Source: Noviherbaspirillum galbum (GTDB lineage Bacteria > Pseudomonadota > Gammaproteobacteria > Burkholderiales > Burkholderiaceae_D). Taken from it: 64,000 nucleotides of DNA. The position numbers were made by a program, and so were the translations under genes. The notes below the pieces were generated by a model that had not been told where the DNA came from, did not search any database, and saw nothing but the letters and a program-made list of their open reading frames with translations. Location of the stretch: assembly GCF_010974945.1 (NCBI RefSeq), contig NZ_JAAIVB010000065.1, positions 62,001 through 126,000 of the forward strand, read 5' to 3'. This document shows positions 27,462-36,995 of the stretch, in pieces (positions within the stretch are counted from its first letter, which is position 1; the number at the start of each line of letters is the position of its first letter).

Positions 27462-28181
27462 ATGGACAGCCCAGTTAACTCCTCCTCGCCCATTCCCAAG
27501 ATCGACCGCCAGGGCCTGTCGGCCGCGGTGACTTCCCGCCTGCGGGACATGATCGTGGAAGGCACGCTTGCCGCCGGCACCCGGCTCAACGAGCGAATGC
27601 TTTGCGAGCAGCTGAACGTGTCGCGCACGCCCTTGCGCGAGGCGTTCAAGACGCTCGCGGTGGAGGGCCTGATCGTGCTGCAGCCCAACCGGGGCGCGGT
27701 GGTGGCGCAGATGTCCATCGTCGAGATCGAGCAGACCTTCGAGGTCATGGCGGCGCTGGAGGCCTTGTCGGGCGAACTTGCCTGCGCGCGCGCCACCGAC
27801 GGGGAAATCGCGGAAATCAAGGCCCTGCATTTCGAGATGCTGGCCGCCCATACCCGGCGCGACCTGCCGTCCTACTACAAGCTCAACCACGCGATCCACG
27901 ATCGCATCAATGCCGCCGCGCGCAATCCCGTGCTGACGGATACCTACCTGCAGATGAATTCGCGCATCCAGAGCCTGCGCTTCCGGTCCAACTTCAACCA
28001 GGACAAGTGGGACGCCGCCGTCAAGGAACACGGCGCGATGCTGGAGGCACTGGAAAGGCGCGACGCGCGGGCCCTGCGCGAGGTGCTGCAGCAGCATCTG
28101 CACAACAAGCGCGACGCCGTCATCGCCGTGATGCGCGAGGCGCAGGAAACCCTGCGGGCGGCCCCGCCTGATTCCCCTTAG
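27462..28181 (+). CDS. GntR-family regulator, FCD subfamily
   Basis: A 239-residue protein: N-terminal winged helix (LRDMIVEGTLAAGTRLNE, then LNVSRTPLREAFKTLAVEGL) and a C-terminal all-helical FCD domain with the metal-binding pattern (HAIHDRINAAARN; KEHGAMLEALERRD). FCD regulators usually release DNA on binding a carboxylic acid. It is divergent from the aminotransferase-MFS-hydratase-CoA-transferase genes and lies 12 bp before the FAD/Fe-S dehydrogenase gene, so it probably controls both transcripts. Confidence 0.9.
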   Translation: MDSPVNSSSPIPKIDRQGLSAAVTSRLRDMIVEGTLAAGTRLNERMLCEQLNVSRTPLREAFKTLAVEGLIVLQPNRGAVVAQMSIVEIEQTFEVMAALEALSGELACARATDGEIAEIKALHFEMLAAHTRRDLPSYYKLNHAIHDRINAAARNPVLTDTYLQMNSRIQSLRFRSNFNQDKWDAAVKEHGAMLEALERRDARALREVLQQHLHNKRDAVIAVMREAQETLRAAPPDSP

Positions 28182-28193
28182 GAGAACTTCAAG

Positions 28194-31100
28194 ATGAACG
28201 CTTCGGTCCCTTCCAACGTCCTGCTTTCCGCCGACGTGCAATCGCGGCTGGACAACCAGCAGCTGGCGGCGAGGCTGGCGAAGGAGACCGCGGGCGAAGT
28301 CTTGTTCGACCGCCTGTCGCGCGGGCGCTATTCGACCGATGCATCGATCTACCAGATCGAACCGGTCGGCGTATTCGTGCCCCGCACTGAAGACGATGTC
28401 GCCACGGCGATGGCCATCGCGCGCGACGCGCGCGTGCCGGTGCTGCCGCGCGGCGCAGGCACCAGCCAGTGCGGCCAGACGGTGGGCGCTGCGCTGGTGA
28501 TCGACAACAGCAAGTACCTCAAGAAGGTCGTCGACTTCGACAAGGAAGCGATGACCGTCACCGTGCAGCCCGGCATCGTGCTCGACCACCTGAACGCCTG
28601 GCTCAAGCCCAATGGCCTGTGGTTCCCGGTGGATGTATCGACCGCGGCGCAGTGCACGATCGGCGGCATGGCAGGCAACAACTCATGCGGTTCGCGCAGC
28701 CTCCACTACGGCAACATGGTGCACAACGTCCTCGCCATCGATGCCTGGCTGTCCGATGGCACCGGCGCCCGCTTCGAATCTCTCGACGCGATGCGCGCCG
28801 GCGCGTCGGGACGCATGCGCGGACTCATCGACACCATCGCTGCCATCGCCGGACGGGAACATGAGGAAATCGCGGCACGCTACCCGCGCGTGCTGCGCCG
28901 GGTCGGCGGCTACAACCTCGACGTATTCCATCCGCAATCGGAGCGGCCGTACACCGCCGACGGCAGCGTCAACCTCGCCCACCTGCTGGTCGGCTCCGAA
29001 GGCACGCTCGCCTATTCGCGCCAGGTGACGCTGAAGCTGGCGCCGCTGCCCAAGTCCAAGGCGCTCGGCATCGTCAACTTCACGAACTTCAACAAGGCGA
29101 TGGACAGCACGCGGCACATCGTCAGGCTGCGGCCGGTCGCTGTCGAACTGGTGGACCGCACCATGATCGAACTCGCGCGCGGCAACCCGGCGTTTCGCCA
29201 GACGATCGAGAAGGCCTTGATCGGTTCGCCGGACGCCATCTTGCTGGTGGAGTTCGCCGGCGAAGACAAGGCGGAGCAGGTGCGCAAGCTGAAGGACCTG
29301 GTCGCGCTCATGGGCGACCTCGGCCTGCCGGGCACGGTGGTCGAAATGCCCGACGAAAAGGAACAGAAGGAATTGTGGGAAGTCCGCAAGGCCGGGCTGA
29401 ACATCATGATGAGCCTGAAGGGCGACGGCAAGCCCGTTTCCTTCATCGAAGACTGCGCGGTGCCGCTGGAGCACCTCGCCGAGTACACCGACCGCCTCAC
29501 CGAAGTCTTCGCCAGGCATGGCACCCGCGGCACCTGGTACGCCCATGCGTCCGTCGGCACGCTGCACGTGCGGCCCATCCTCGACATGCGCCGCGACGGC
29601 AGCGCCAAGATGCGCGCCATTGCGGAAGAGGCCGGTGCGCTCGTGCGCAAGTACAAGGGCGCCTTCTCCGGAGAACATGGCGACGGCCTCGTGCGCAGCG
29701 AATGGGTGGACTGGCAGTTCGGCGAACGCATGATGAATGCCTTCCGCGAGATCAAGGATGCCTTCGATCCGCAGGGACTCATGAATCCCGGCAAGATCGT
29801 GCGCGCCACCAAAATGGACGATGCCTCCCTCTACCGCTTCAAGCCGGGCTATGCCGAGCTTCCATTGAAGACTGCGCTCGACTGGTCGGCATGGAACGTG
29901 AAGGCCGATCCCGTAACCGAGCAGGTCAGCGCGCCCGGCACCGGCGGCGATGCCACCGGCGGCTTCGCCAAGGCGATCGAGATGTGCAACAACAATGGTC
30001 ATTGCCGCAAGTTCGACGGCGGCACGATGTGCCCGAGCTACCGCGTCACCAAGGACGAGCAGCACCTGACCCGGGGTCGCGCCAACTCGCTGCGCCTCGC
30101 GGTCTCCGGCCAGCTCGGCCCCGATGCCTTCACCTCCGATGCCCTGTACGACACCATGGACCTGTGCGTCGGCTGCAAGGGATGCAAGCGCGACTGCCCG
30201 ACCGGCATCGACATGGCGCGCATGAAGACGGAATTCCTGTACCACTACCGGCGCAAGCACGGCATGCGACTCAAGGACAGGCTGGTGGCCGGGCTGCCGC
30301 GCTACGCGCCGCTGGCCTCGCGTCTCGCGCCGCTGTTCAACCTGCGCGATGCGATCCCCGGCGTCGCCGGCCTGACTGAAAAATGGCTGGGCTTCAGCGC
30401 CAGGCGCAAGCTTCCCCAATGGCGCACCGACACCTTCTTGTCACGCGCCAAGGCCGCGCAGCCAACCCGAGGCGTGGCCGAGGCAGGCGAGGTAGTCTTG
30501 TTCGCCGATACCTTCAACAATTACTTCGAAGCCGAAAACGCGCATGCCGCGCTGCGCGTGCTGGAGGCGGCGGGTTACCGCGTGCACCTGGCGCGGGCGG
30601 CGGGGGAGTCGCGTCCGCTGTGCTGCGGCCGCACCTATCTTGCGGCGGGCCAGGTCGACGAGGCGAAGCAGGAGGCACGCCGCACCCTCGATGCCTTACT
30701 GCCCTTCGTCCGGCGCGGCGTGCCGGTAGTCGGGCTCGAACCTTCCTGCCTGCTGACGATGCGCGATGAATTCCTCGCCTACGGCTTCGGCGAAGAGGCC
30801 AGGGCACTGTCGGAATCCGCACTACTTTTCGAGGAATTCCTGGCGCGCGAAGCCAGGGCCGGCAAGCTGAAGCTCGCGCTCAAGGCCTTGCCGCAATCGA
30901 CCGCGCTGCTGCACGGCCATTGCCACCAGAAGGCCTTCGACGCGGTGAAGCCGGTGCAGGTGGTGCTCGGCCTCATTCCCGGCCTGCAGGTCAAGCTGAT
31001 CGAAAGCAGCTGCTGCGGCATGGCGGGAAGCTTCGGCTATGAGGCGAAGCATTACGATGTGTCGATGAAGATGGCGGAACAGTCCCTGCTGCCAGCCGTC

Positions 31101-31223
31101 CGCGAAGCCGGCACGAACGCGCTGATCGTGGCCGACGGCACGAGCTGCCGCCACCAGATTGCCGATGGCGCGCAGCGCGAAGCCGTCCACGTCGCGCGCG
31201 TGCTCGAGGCGGCGCTGGCCTGA
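28194..31223 (+). CDS. FAD and Fe-S D-2-hydroxyacid dehydrogenase (YdiJ-like)
   Basis: A 1009-residue fusion. Residues ~40-270 form an FAD-binding PCMH domain (PRGAGTSQCGQTVG; GNNSCGSRSLHYGN). An FAD-linked oxidase C-terminal domain reaches to ~540 (HGDGLVRSEW). Two 4Fe-4S motifs follow, near residues 598-612 (CNNNGHCRKFDGGTMCP) and ~658-668 (CVGCKGCKRDCP). Two cysteine-rich CCG segments are near the C-terminus (RPLCCGRTYLAAG, ESSCCGMAGSFG). E. coli YdiJ, of similar length and layout, oxidises D-2-hydroxyglutarate; related enzymes use D-lactate or glycolate. AGGAG nine bases before ATG. Directly downstream of gntR. Confidence 0.88.
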   Translation: MNASVPSNVLLSADVQSRLDNQQLAARLAKETAGEVLFDRLSRGRYSTDASIYQIEPVGVFVPRTEDDVATAMAIARDARVPVLPRGAGTSQCGQTVGAALVIDNSKYLKKVVDFDKEAMTVTVQPGIVLDHLNAWLKPNGLWFPVDVSTAAQCTIGGMAGNNSCGSRSLHYGNMVHNVLAIDAWLSDGTGARFESLDAMRAGASGRMRGLIDTIAAIAGREHEEIAARYPRVLRRVGGYNLDVFHPQSERPYTADGSVNLAHLLVGSEGTLAYSRQVTLKLAPLPKSKALGIVNFTNFNKAMDSTRHIVRLRPVAVELVDRTMIELARGNPAFRQTIEKALIGSPDAILLVEFAGEDKAEQVRKLKDLVALMGDLGLPGTVVEMPDEKEQKELWEVRKAGLNIMMSLKGDGKPVSFIEDCAVPLEHLAEYTDRLTEVFARHGTRGTWYAHASVGTLHVRPILDMRRDGSAKMRAIAEEAGALVRKYKGAFSGEHGDGLVRSEWVDWQFGERMMNAFREIKDAFDPQGLMNPGKIVRATKMDDASLYRFKPGYAELPLKTALDWSAWNVKADPVTEQVSAPGTGGDATGGFAKAIEMCNNNGHCRKFDGGTMCPSYRVTKDEQHLTRGRANSLRLAVSGQLGPDAFTSDALYDTMDLCVGCKGCKRDCPTGIDMARMKTEFLYHYRRKHGMRLKDRLVAGLPRYAPLASRLAPLFNLRDAIPGVAGLTEKWLGFSARRKLPQWRTDTFLSRAKAAQPTRGVAEAGEVVLFADTFNNYFEAENAHAALRVLEAAGYRVHLARAAGESRPLCCGRTYLAAGQVDEAKQEARRTLDALLPFVRRGVPVVGLEPSCLLTMRDEFLAYGFGEEARALSESALLFEEFLAREARAGKLKLALKALPQSTALLHGHCHQKAFDAVKPVQVVLGLIPGLQVKLIESSCCGMAGSFGYEAKHYDVSMKMAEQSLLPAVREAGTNALIVADGTSCRHQIADGAQREAVHVARVLEAALA

Positions 31224-31273
31224 GAGACCGGGGATGGCGGGCATCACCGCTTCCTGCGGCATCCCCGTCAGGC

Positions 31274-32110
31274 TCACCCTTCGGCGAGTGCGTCTTCGCC
31301 GGCCTGCTGCAGCCACGCGCGCGGAGACAGGCCCATCCGTTCCGTGAACATGCGGGTGAAGGCCGGCTGGCTGGCGTATCCAACGCGCTGGCAGACATCC
31401 TTCACCGGCACGCCCCTGCGCAGGAAGTCCTTGGCCAGCGACAGGCGCCACTCTGTCACGTACTCGCCCGGCGGGATGCCGATGACTTCATGGAAATAAT
31501 CCGCGAACTTGCTGCGTGACATGCCAGCGGTACGGGCCAGCGCTTCGATGGGCCAGGGTTGGCGCGGATGTTCATGGATGGCAGCGAGAGCCTTCGATAA
31601 TCGTCCGTCAAGCAAGCCCACCAGCGTGCCGGATGGCATGTTCCGGTGCTGCATATCATGCCGGATCAGCTGCACGATCAGCACGTCGCACAAACGGTCG
31701 AGGATCATGTCCTGCCCTGTCTCCGGCGTCTCCGCTTCCTCGAACAACATTTCGATGCTGCGTGCCAGCGTGGGTGCTTGACCCAGCGGCAGGCAGATCA
31801 CTTCCGGCAAGGCACGCGCCATCAGGTTATGGTTGCCGCCCTCGAAAAAGACTTCCGCGCACAGGAGTTGCGCCTCGCCGATGGCATCGAGCGCGTGGCT
31901 CAGCCCGCGCGGATAGAAAATCAGCGCCGGCCCATCCACCCGAAGGTCGGCCGACTCCGCATGGGAAAGCACGATGGCGCCGGAGCGGACGATGTGCAAA
32001 TGCCCTGTCTTTCCGTCGTTGACAAAACGGTTCGAACCGCAGAAGCGCGCGTTGAAAAACACGTGTGACCGGAATGCGTGCCTCCCGATCAGCCGGGAAA
32101 TCTTGTCCAT
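31274..32110 (-). CDS. AraC-family regulator with cupin sensor
   Basis: A 278-residue protein with an N-terminal AraC-type cupin domain (GHLHIVRSGAIVLSH; GPALIFYPRGLSHAL) and two C-terminal helix-turn-helix motifs (IEALARTAGMSRSKFADYF; VKDVCQRVGYASQPAFTRMF). It converges on the dehydrogenase gene and is divergent from the LOV kinase. Target genes are unknown. Confidence 0.87.
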   Translation of the reverse strand: MDKISRLIGRHAFRSHVFFNARFCGSNRFVNDGKTGHLHIVRSGAIVLSHAESADLRVDGPALIFYPRGLSHALDAIGEAQLLCAEVFFEGGNHNLMARALPEVICLPLGQAPTLARSIEMLFEEAETPETGQDMILDRLCDVLIVQLIRHDMQHRNMPSGTLVGLLDGRLSKALAAIHEHPRQPWPIEALARTAGMSRSKFADYFHEVIGIPPGEYVTEWRLSLAKDFLRRGVPVKDVCQRVGYASQPAFTRMFTERMGLSPRAWLQQAGEDALAEG

Positions 32111-32350
32111 GGCGAGATGTCACGAGGGAAAGCGGGCGCGCTGCACGAAGCCGTAGCGCGCCTGGAAATTGCCGTGCGGTATGAAACAAATGTTTATACA
32201 TGGTTTTTCAGAAGCTTTCACGCTTTTGACGGAGCAAAAGGAGACAAATCATTGTCATTGGTTCGTGGCCCGAGCCGGATGGGGCAATCTTCAAATGGAA
32301 ACCCGACGCGCTCAGTTCTGCGGCAGGGTTCGCAACACGCGGAAAAACTG

Positions 32351-34105
32351 ATGGCGATTGGCAGCGGAAAAGAAAGCAGGAATGGCAAGCCTTTGGACGT
32401 GGAGGGAGGCAACCAGAGCGCCGGGATCCCGGCATCGGGAGAGGTGGAAGGCAACAGCTTTTCCCCCCAGGGCAATCCCGGCTTCCATCACTGGCAATCG
32501 AGCTTCATCACCGAGCCCGGACTGGAAGACCGGGGCAATATCTTCTTCGCGGCGGTCGAGATGACGCGCATGCCGATGGTCGTGACCGACCCCAACCAGC
32601 CGGACAATCCCATCGTCTTTGCCAACAAGGCCTTCCTTGACCTGACGGAATACCCCGAAGACCAGATCATCGGCCGCAACTGCCGCTTCCTGCAAGGCAA
32701 GGACACCGATCCTGGCACCGTCCGCGAAGTCCGCACGGCGCTTGCCGAACACAAGGCGGTCGCGGTCGACATCCTCAACTACAAGGCCGACGGCACGCCC
32801 TTCTGGAACGCGCTGTTCATCGGCCCGGTGTTCGACAGGGAAGGCAGGTTGCTCTACTACTTCGCCTCCCAGCTCGACATTACCCGGCGGCGCTTTTCCG
32901 AGCAGGCCTATTTGCAGGCGCAGAAGATGGAAGCCATCGGCCAGCTGACCGCCGGCCTGGCGCACGATTTCAACAACCTGCTGCAGATCGTGTCGGGCAA
33001 TCACGAGCTGGCGACGGCCCAGGTCGCGGCCGGCGACGATCCTTCCGAAGCCATCTCCCGCGCCAGCGCCGCCGTGCAGAAAGCCTCGCGGCTGACGACC
33101 CAGCTGCTGACCTTCGCCCGCAAGCAGCGGCTCGAGCCGAAGCGCGTCAACCTCAATTCCGTGGTGGTCGAATTCAGCGACATGCTGGTGCGCACGCTCG
33201 GCGACAAGGTGGACCTGTCGCTCGACCTGAAGCCGAACGTGCCTCATTGCACGCTCGATCCCATCCACTTCGAGATGGCGCTGCTGAACGTGCTGATCAA
33301 TGCCCGCGACGCCATGCCTGATGGCGGCAAGGTCACCATCGGCACGTCCATCCTCGACGAACAGGAAAGGGTCGACGCGCATGAATTGCCGCCGGGGACG
33401 TATGTGGTCATCTGCGTGATCGACGAGGGAAGCGGCATGACGCCCGAGGTCGCGGCGCGCGCCACCGAGCCTTTCTTTACCACGAAGGGCCCGGGCACCG
33501 GGCTCGGCCTCGCGATGGTTTATGGCTTCGTGCGCCAGTCGCAGGGGCGGCTCGAGATCGAAAGCAAGCCCGTGAAGGGAACGACCATCCGCATGATCTT
33601 TCCCGCGACGGAGCGCGTGGCGCGCACCGCGAACGCCGATGCCGCGAGAAGGCAGGGCGACCGGGGCGGCGCGAAATGGAGTCCCGATGCCGTCGTCAAC
33701 CCCAGGACCATCCTCGTGGTCGACGACAGCCAGGATATCCGCGAGCTGGTCGAATCGTTCCTGTCGGCGCGGGGATACCGCGTGATCACCGCCGCCAGCG
33801 GAGAGGAAGCGTTGACGCTGGTGGAGCGCTATGGCGACATCGACCTGCTGTTCACCGACGTCATCATGCCCGGGGGGATGAACGGCTTCCAGCTCGTCGA
33901 CCGACTGCGCCAGCGCATCCCCGCGCTGCCGGTCCTGCTCGCCACGGGCTACATGGAAGAGCTGCCCCGGTCGCCGGACGACGATGCGCGCCTGCACGTC
34001 ATGAGCAAGCCGTTCAAGCTTGCCGATCTCGGCGAGCGTATCCAGGCCTCCCTGCTTCCCGGCGGCGCGCCGAAGCCGGCGGGCAGCTATCGCCACGAGG
34101 GCTGA
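32351..34105 (+). CDS. LOV-domain (blue-light) hybrid histidine kinase
   Basis: A 584-residue soluble protein. Residues ~62-185 form a LOV-type PAS domain with the flavin-adduct signature GRNCRFLQGKDTD; Cys111 is the residue that bonds FMN on blue-light excitation in known LOV kinases. It also has NYKADGTPFWNALFIGPV and FASQLDITRR. Then come a HisKA domain (His205 in GLAHDFNNLLQ), an HATPase (NVLINARDAMPDGG, DEGSGMTPEV, GTGLGLAMVYGF) and a C-terminal receiver (Asp503 in LLFTDVIMPGG). The start is put at ATG 32351, before which GGAAAA is seen; in-frame codons further up would extend the tail. A photoreceptor function is strongly implied; the output is unknown. Confidence 0.9.
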   Translation: MAIGSGKESRNGKPLDVEGGNQSAGIPASGEVEGNSFSPQGNPGFHHWQSSFITEPGLEDRGNIFFAAVEMTRMPMVVTDPNQPDNPIVFANKAFLDLTEYPEDQIIGRNCRFLQGKDTDPGTVREVRTALAEHKAVAVDILNYKADGTPFWNALFIGPVFDREGRLLYYFASQLDITRRRFSEQAYLQAQKMEAIGQLTAGLAHDFNNLLQIVSGNHELATAQVAAGDDPSEAISRASAAVQKASRLTTQLLTFARKQRLEPKRVNLNSVVVEFSDMLVRTLGDKVDLSLDLKPNVPHCTLDPIHFEMALLNVLINARDAMPDGGKVTIGTSILDEQERVDAHELPPGTYVVICVIDEGSGMTPEVAARATEPFFTTKGPGTGLGLAMVYGFVRQSQGRLEIESKPVKGTTIRMIFPATERVARTANADAARRQGDRGGAKWSPDAVVNPRTILVVDDSQDIRELVESFLSARGYRVITAASGEEALTLVERYGDIDLLFTDVIMPGGMNGFQLVDRLRQRIPALPVLLATGYMEELPRSPDDDARLHVMSKPFKLADLGERIQASLLPGGAPKPAGSYRHEG

Positions 34106-34139
34106 TTCCGCGCGGCGCCGGCATGCTGCCCGGTCCCCT

Positions 34140-34694
34140 TCAGTCCAGCGCGTGCGAAGCCGGCACGCCGGCTGTCCCCAGGCCCAGCCTCGAGAAAAGC
34201 TCGGCCCGCTGCAGGTGCGTCAGCTCGCCCATGTCGGACAGGATCTTGCCGACCGGCCGGCTGATCTCGGGCACCTGCGGGCGGGCGCGGTCATCGTAGC
34301 CATAGCGCACCTTGATCTCTTCCATCGCCTCGGGGCGCGGCAGCGTGGCGATGAGGTCGATGAGTTCGGCAAGGTTTTCCTCGCTGGCAACTTCGGCGGC
34401 GGCGCATAGGACTCGCATGCTGGCACGGCTGATCGTCAGGAGGTCGTCCTTCGAAATTTCCAGTTCGAGGATGAACCGGCGCGCCACCTTCATGTACTGG
34501 CGCGCGGCCTGCGGGTGGATGCCTTCCTCGAGCAGGAAGCCGCGGAAGGTCTGCGCGGCGGCGCGGCCGCGCCAGTCGCCGGTATCCTCGAGAACGCAGA
34601 GCATTGCGCCCATGCGGATCTTCTGGAACCCGATATGGCGGTGCACGCGGGTGGTGAGCTGGTACAGGTCGGTGTTCAAGTCGGATGTGGTCAT
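34140..34694 (-). CDS. Conserved-looking helical protein of unknown function
   Basis: A 184-residue soluble, helix-rich protein that I do not recognise. Visible features are a basic N-terminal half (TTRVHRHIGFQKIRMG, then EEGIHPQAARQYMKVARRFI) that could be a helix-turn-helix-like DNA- or protein-binding segment, followed by acidic helices (EVASEENLAELIDLI). Codon use and GC are like its neighbours, which supports a real gene. It is convergent with the LOV kinase (34-bp gap) and downstream of the BMP lipoprotein gene but separated by 366 bp with hairpins. The start MTTSDLN (34694) is likely; 14 codons more are open upstream. Confidence 0.65.
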   Translation of the reverse strand: MTTSDLNTDLYQLTTRVHRHIGFQKIRMGAMLCVLEDTGDWRGRAAAQTFRGFLLEEGIHPQAARQYMKVARRFILELEISKDDLLTISRASMRVLCAAAEVASEENLAELIDLIATLPRPEAMEEIKVRYGYDDRARPQVPEISRPVGKILSDMGELTHLQRAELFSRLGLGTAGVPASHALD

Positions 34695-35060
34695 CGTTGC
34701 TGGCAAAAAGGAAATTGCGGGACCCGGCCCGGGCATGTCGGAGACTGACCAGGCTATGTGTTGGATATGGGGACGGGAGCCCGGAATGCCAGCGGAATTT
34801 TCGCGAAAAACATTGAAAAATCAACGGGTTGCAATGAGTTTCGGAAAGGATGGCCTGGATGGCGGAGCCTCTGCCTGCAAGGAAAACATTGCCTCTGCAC
34901 CGGGCAATGAATGAGAGCGTTTTGCCGCGAAGGGCAAGGATCGGGGGGAATGCGGGAAGGGGGGAACGGCGGGGCATACTTCGCTGCGATGCCGGCTTCC
35001 CGGCAAGTTGCGGGAGGCCGGCATGGCGCGCCCGGGCGGGGATGCCCGGGCAGGCACTGC
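34695..35060. other. Intergenic region with two hairpins
   Basis: No gene is evident. Near the end of the BMP gene two GC-rich inverted repeats follow one another: 34991-35002 with 35011-35022 (GCCGGC arms with one internal mismatch) and 35030-35037 with 35044-35051 (GCCCGGGC arms). On the minus strand they come directly after the BMP stop codon and may end or stabilise that transcript. The rest, including an AT-rich stretch around 34800-34840, probably holds the promoter of the gene at 34140-34694. Confidence 0.5.
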
Positions 35061-36206
35061 TTATTTGGGCAGTGAACCTTCCACGCCCTTCACGTAGAAC
35101 TTCATTTCCTTCAGGAAGGCGTCTTCGGCCGACTTGCCGGCGGGCAGGACCTCCTTGCCGGACTGGTCGACCAGCGGGCCGTTGAACACGCCCTTGCCGG
35201 CGGCAAGGTCGGCCTTGCGGTCGGCGACCAGCTTCTTCACGTCGTCAGGCAGCGCGGCGTTCAGGTTCACCAGGTCGATGGCGCCTTCCTTCACGCCCCA
35301 CCAGGTCTCGCCGCTCTTCCAGGTGCCGTCGATGACCGATTGCACCGACTTCTTGTAGTACGGCGCCCAGTTGATCACGGCGGAGGCGAGGTGGGCCTTC
35401 GGTCCGAACTTCGACATGTCGGAATCCCAACCGAACGCATACACACCCTTCTCTTCCGCGACCTGCAGCGTGGCGGGCGAATCGGTGTTCTGGATCAGCA
35501 CGTCCACGCCCTGGTTGATCATCGAGAGGGCGGCATCGCGTTCCTTCGGCGGATCGAACCAGTTCGACACCCACACCGCGCGCGTGCTGACGTTCGGGTT
35601 GACCGACTGCGCGCCCAGCGTGAAGGCGTTGATGTTGCGGATCACTTCGGGAATCGGGAAGGAGGCGACCACGCCGAGTTTGTTCGACTTGGTCATCTTG
35701 CCGGCCACCACGCCCGCGAGGTACGCGCCCTCGTAGGTGCGGCTGTCGTAGATGGACATGTTGGGCGCGGTCTTGTAGCCGGTGGCATGCTCGAACTTCA
35801 CGTCCGGATATTGCTTCGCCACTTTGAGCATTGGCTCCATGTAGCCAAAGGAGGTCGCGAAGATCAGCTTGTTGCCCTGTTCGGCGAGGTCGCGGATGAC
35901 GCGTTCGGCGTCGGCGCCCTCGGGTACCTTTTCCACGAAGGTGGTCTTTACCTTGTCGCCGAGATCGGCTTCCACCGCCTTGCGGCCGAGGTCATGGGCG
36001 AAGGTCCAGCCCGCATCGGCGACGGGACCGACGTAGATGTAGCCCACCTTCAGCGGTTCGCCCTTGGCGGCGGCTGCCGGTGCGCTGGCCGGCGCTGTTT
36101 CCGCCTGCTTGGGTTCTTCCTTCTTTCCGCAGGAGGCCAGCACGATGCCGGTGCATGCGAGCGCGGCGAAACGCACCAGGGTGCGGCGCTTGACGTTGTC
36201 GATCAT
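35061..36206 (-). CDS. BMP-family substrate-binding lipoprotein
   Basis: A 381-residue exported protein with a lipobox (VLASC, Cys26) and a low-complexity Ala/Pro linker ([19 protein letters not shown]). A basic-membrane-protein-type periplasmic-binding fold follows (KVGYIYVGPVADAGWTFAHD; GYMEPMLKVAKQYPDVKFEH; TYEGAYLAGVVAGKM; GWDSDMSKFGPKAHLAS). Relatives bind purine nucleosides or other purines for an ABC importer. No permease or ATPase gene is adjacent, so it must serve a transporter encoded elsewhere or act as a sensor. It is divergent from the molybdenum hydroxylase operon (285-bp shared upstream region). Confidence 0.85.
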   Translation of the reverse strand: MIDNVKRRTLVRFAALACTGIVLASCGKKEEPKQAETAPASAPAAAAKGEPLKVGYIYVGPVADAGWTFAHDLGRKAVEADLGDKVKTTFVEKVPEGADAERVIRDLAEQGNKLIFATSFGYMEPMLKVAKQYPDVKFEHATGYKTAPNMSIYDSRTYEGAYLAGVVAGKMTKSNKLGVVASFPIPEVIRNINAFTLGAQSVNPNVSTRAVWVSNWFDPPKERDAALSMINQGVDVLIQNTDSPATLQVAEEKGVYAFGWDSDMSKFGPKAHLASAVINWAPYYKKSVQSVIDGTWKSGETWWGVKEGAIDLVNLNAALPDDVKKLVADRKADLAAGKGVFNGPLVDQSGKEVLPAGKSAEDAFLKEMKFYVKGVEGSLPK

Positions 36207-36491
36207 AGGTTTCCTTCAGTTGAACAAAGGGGGTTGGATGCCGTTTTCCACTTGGCAAGTTCCGGTCCAGATCGTAGCTGAACGACAGCAAGTGAACAAC
36301 TGTCAATTGTATCAATTTCATCTGTCCGAACATGTCCTCTTTTGGAAACCGCGCGACGGACGCACGCCGGGAAAGTTTTCCATGTGGCCAGCAAGCCGCT
36401 TGCGAAAGGCGTAATATTTCTTGCGCAATCCCGCCTGCGCCGCACCAGGCGCAAGCCTCCGCCCGTACCGATCACAACAAGGAGACAATGC

Positions 36492-36995
36492 ATGGCAACA
36501 TTGAACGTCAATGGCAAGACCAGGGAGTTCGAGGCGGAGGACGATACGCCGCTGCTCTGGGTACTGCGCGAACAGCTGGGACTGACGGGCACGAAGTACG
36601 GTTGCGGCATCGCCCAGTGCGGCGCCTGCACGGTCCACATCGATGGCGAACCGACCCGCAGCTGCGTGCGCCCGGTCTCGACGGTTCCTGCCAATGCGAA
36701 GATCGTTACCATCGAAGGCCTGTCGCCCGATGGCTCGCATCCGCTGCAGAAAGCCTGGGTCGCGCTCGACGTTCCGCAATGCGGCTTCTGCCAGTCCGGG
36801 ATGCTGATGGCCGCCTCGGCGCTGCTCAAGGAAAAGCCCAATCCCACCGACGCGGACATCGATGCCGCAATGACCAACATCTGCCGCTGCGGCACGTACA
36901 ACCGGGTCCGCGCCGCCATCAAGGTCGCCGCCCGGGGCATCGATCCGAAGAGCGCGGGCCTCGACATCCAGCACGTGGAAAGGAGCGCCACATGA
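36492..36995 (+). CDS. iorA: Molybdenum hydroxylase small subunit, 2Fe-2S (IorA-like)
   Basis: A 167-residue protein with two [2Fe-2S] sites: the plant-ferredoxin-type site Cys38, 43, 46 and 58 ([14 protein letters not shown]) and the helical site Cys97, 100, 131 and 133 ([22 protein letters not shown]). It transfers electrons from the molybdenum subunit. AAGGAG lies eight bases before ATG 36492. Its stop overlaps the start of the large subunit by ATGA. It has no signal peptide, so it is expected to be exported together with the Tat-targeted large subunit, as in related enzymes. It opens the operon that continues into the sox genes. Confidence 0.9.
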   Translation: MATLNVNGKTREFEAEDDTPLLWVLREQLGLTGTKYGCGIAQCGACTVHIDGEPTRSCVRPVSTVPANAKIVTIEGLSPDGSHPLQKAWVALDVPQCGFCQSGMLMAASALLKEKPNPTDADIDAAMTNICRCGTYNRVRAAIKVAARGIDPKSAGLDIQHVERSAT

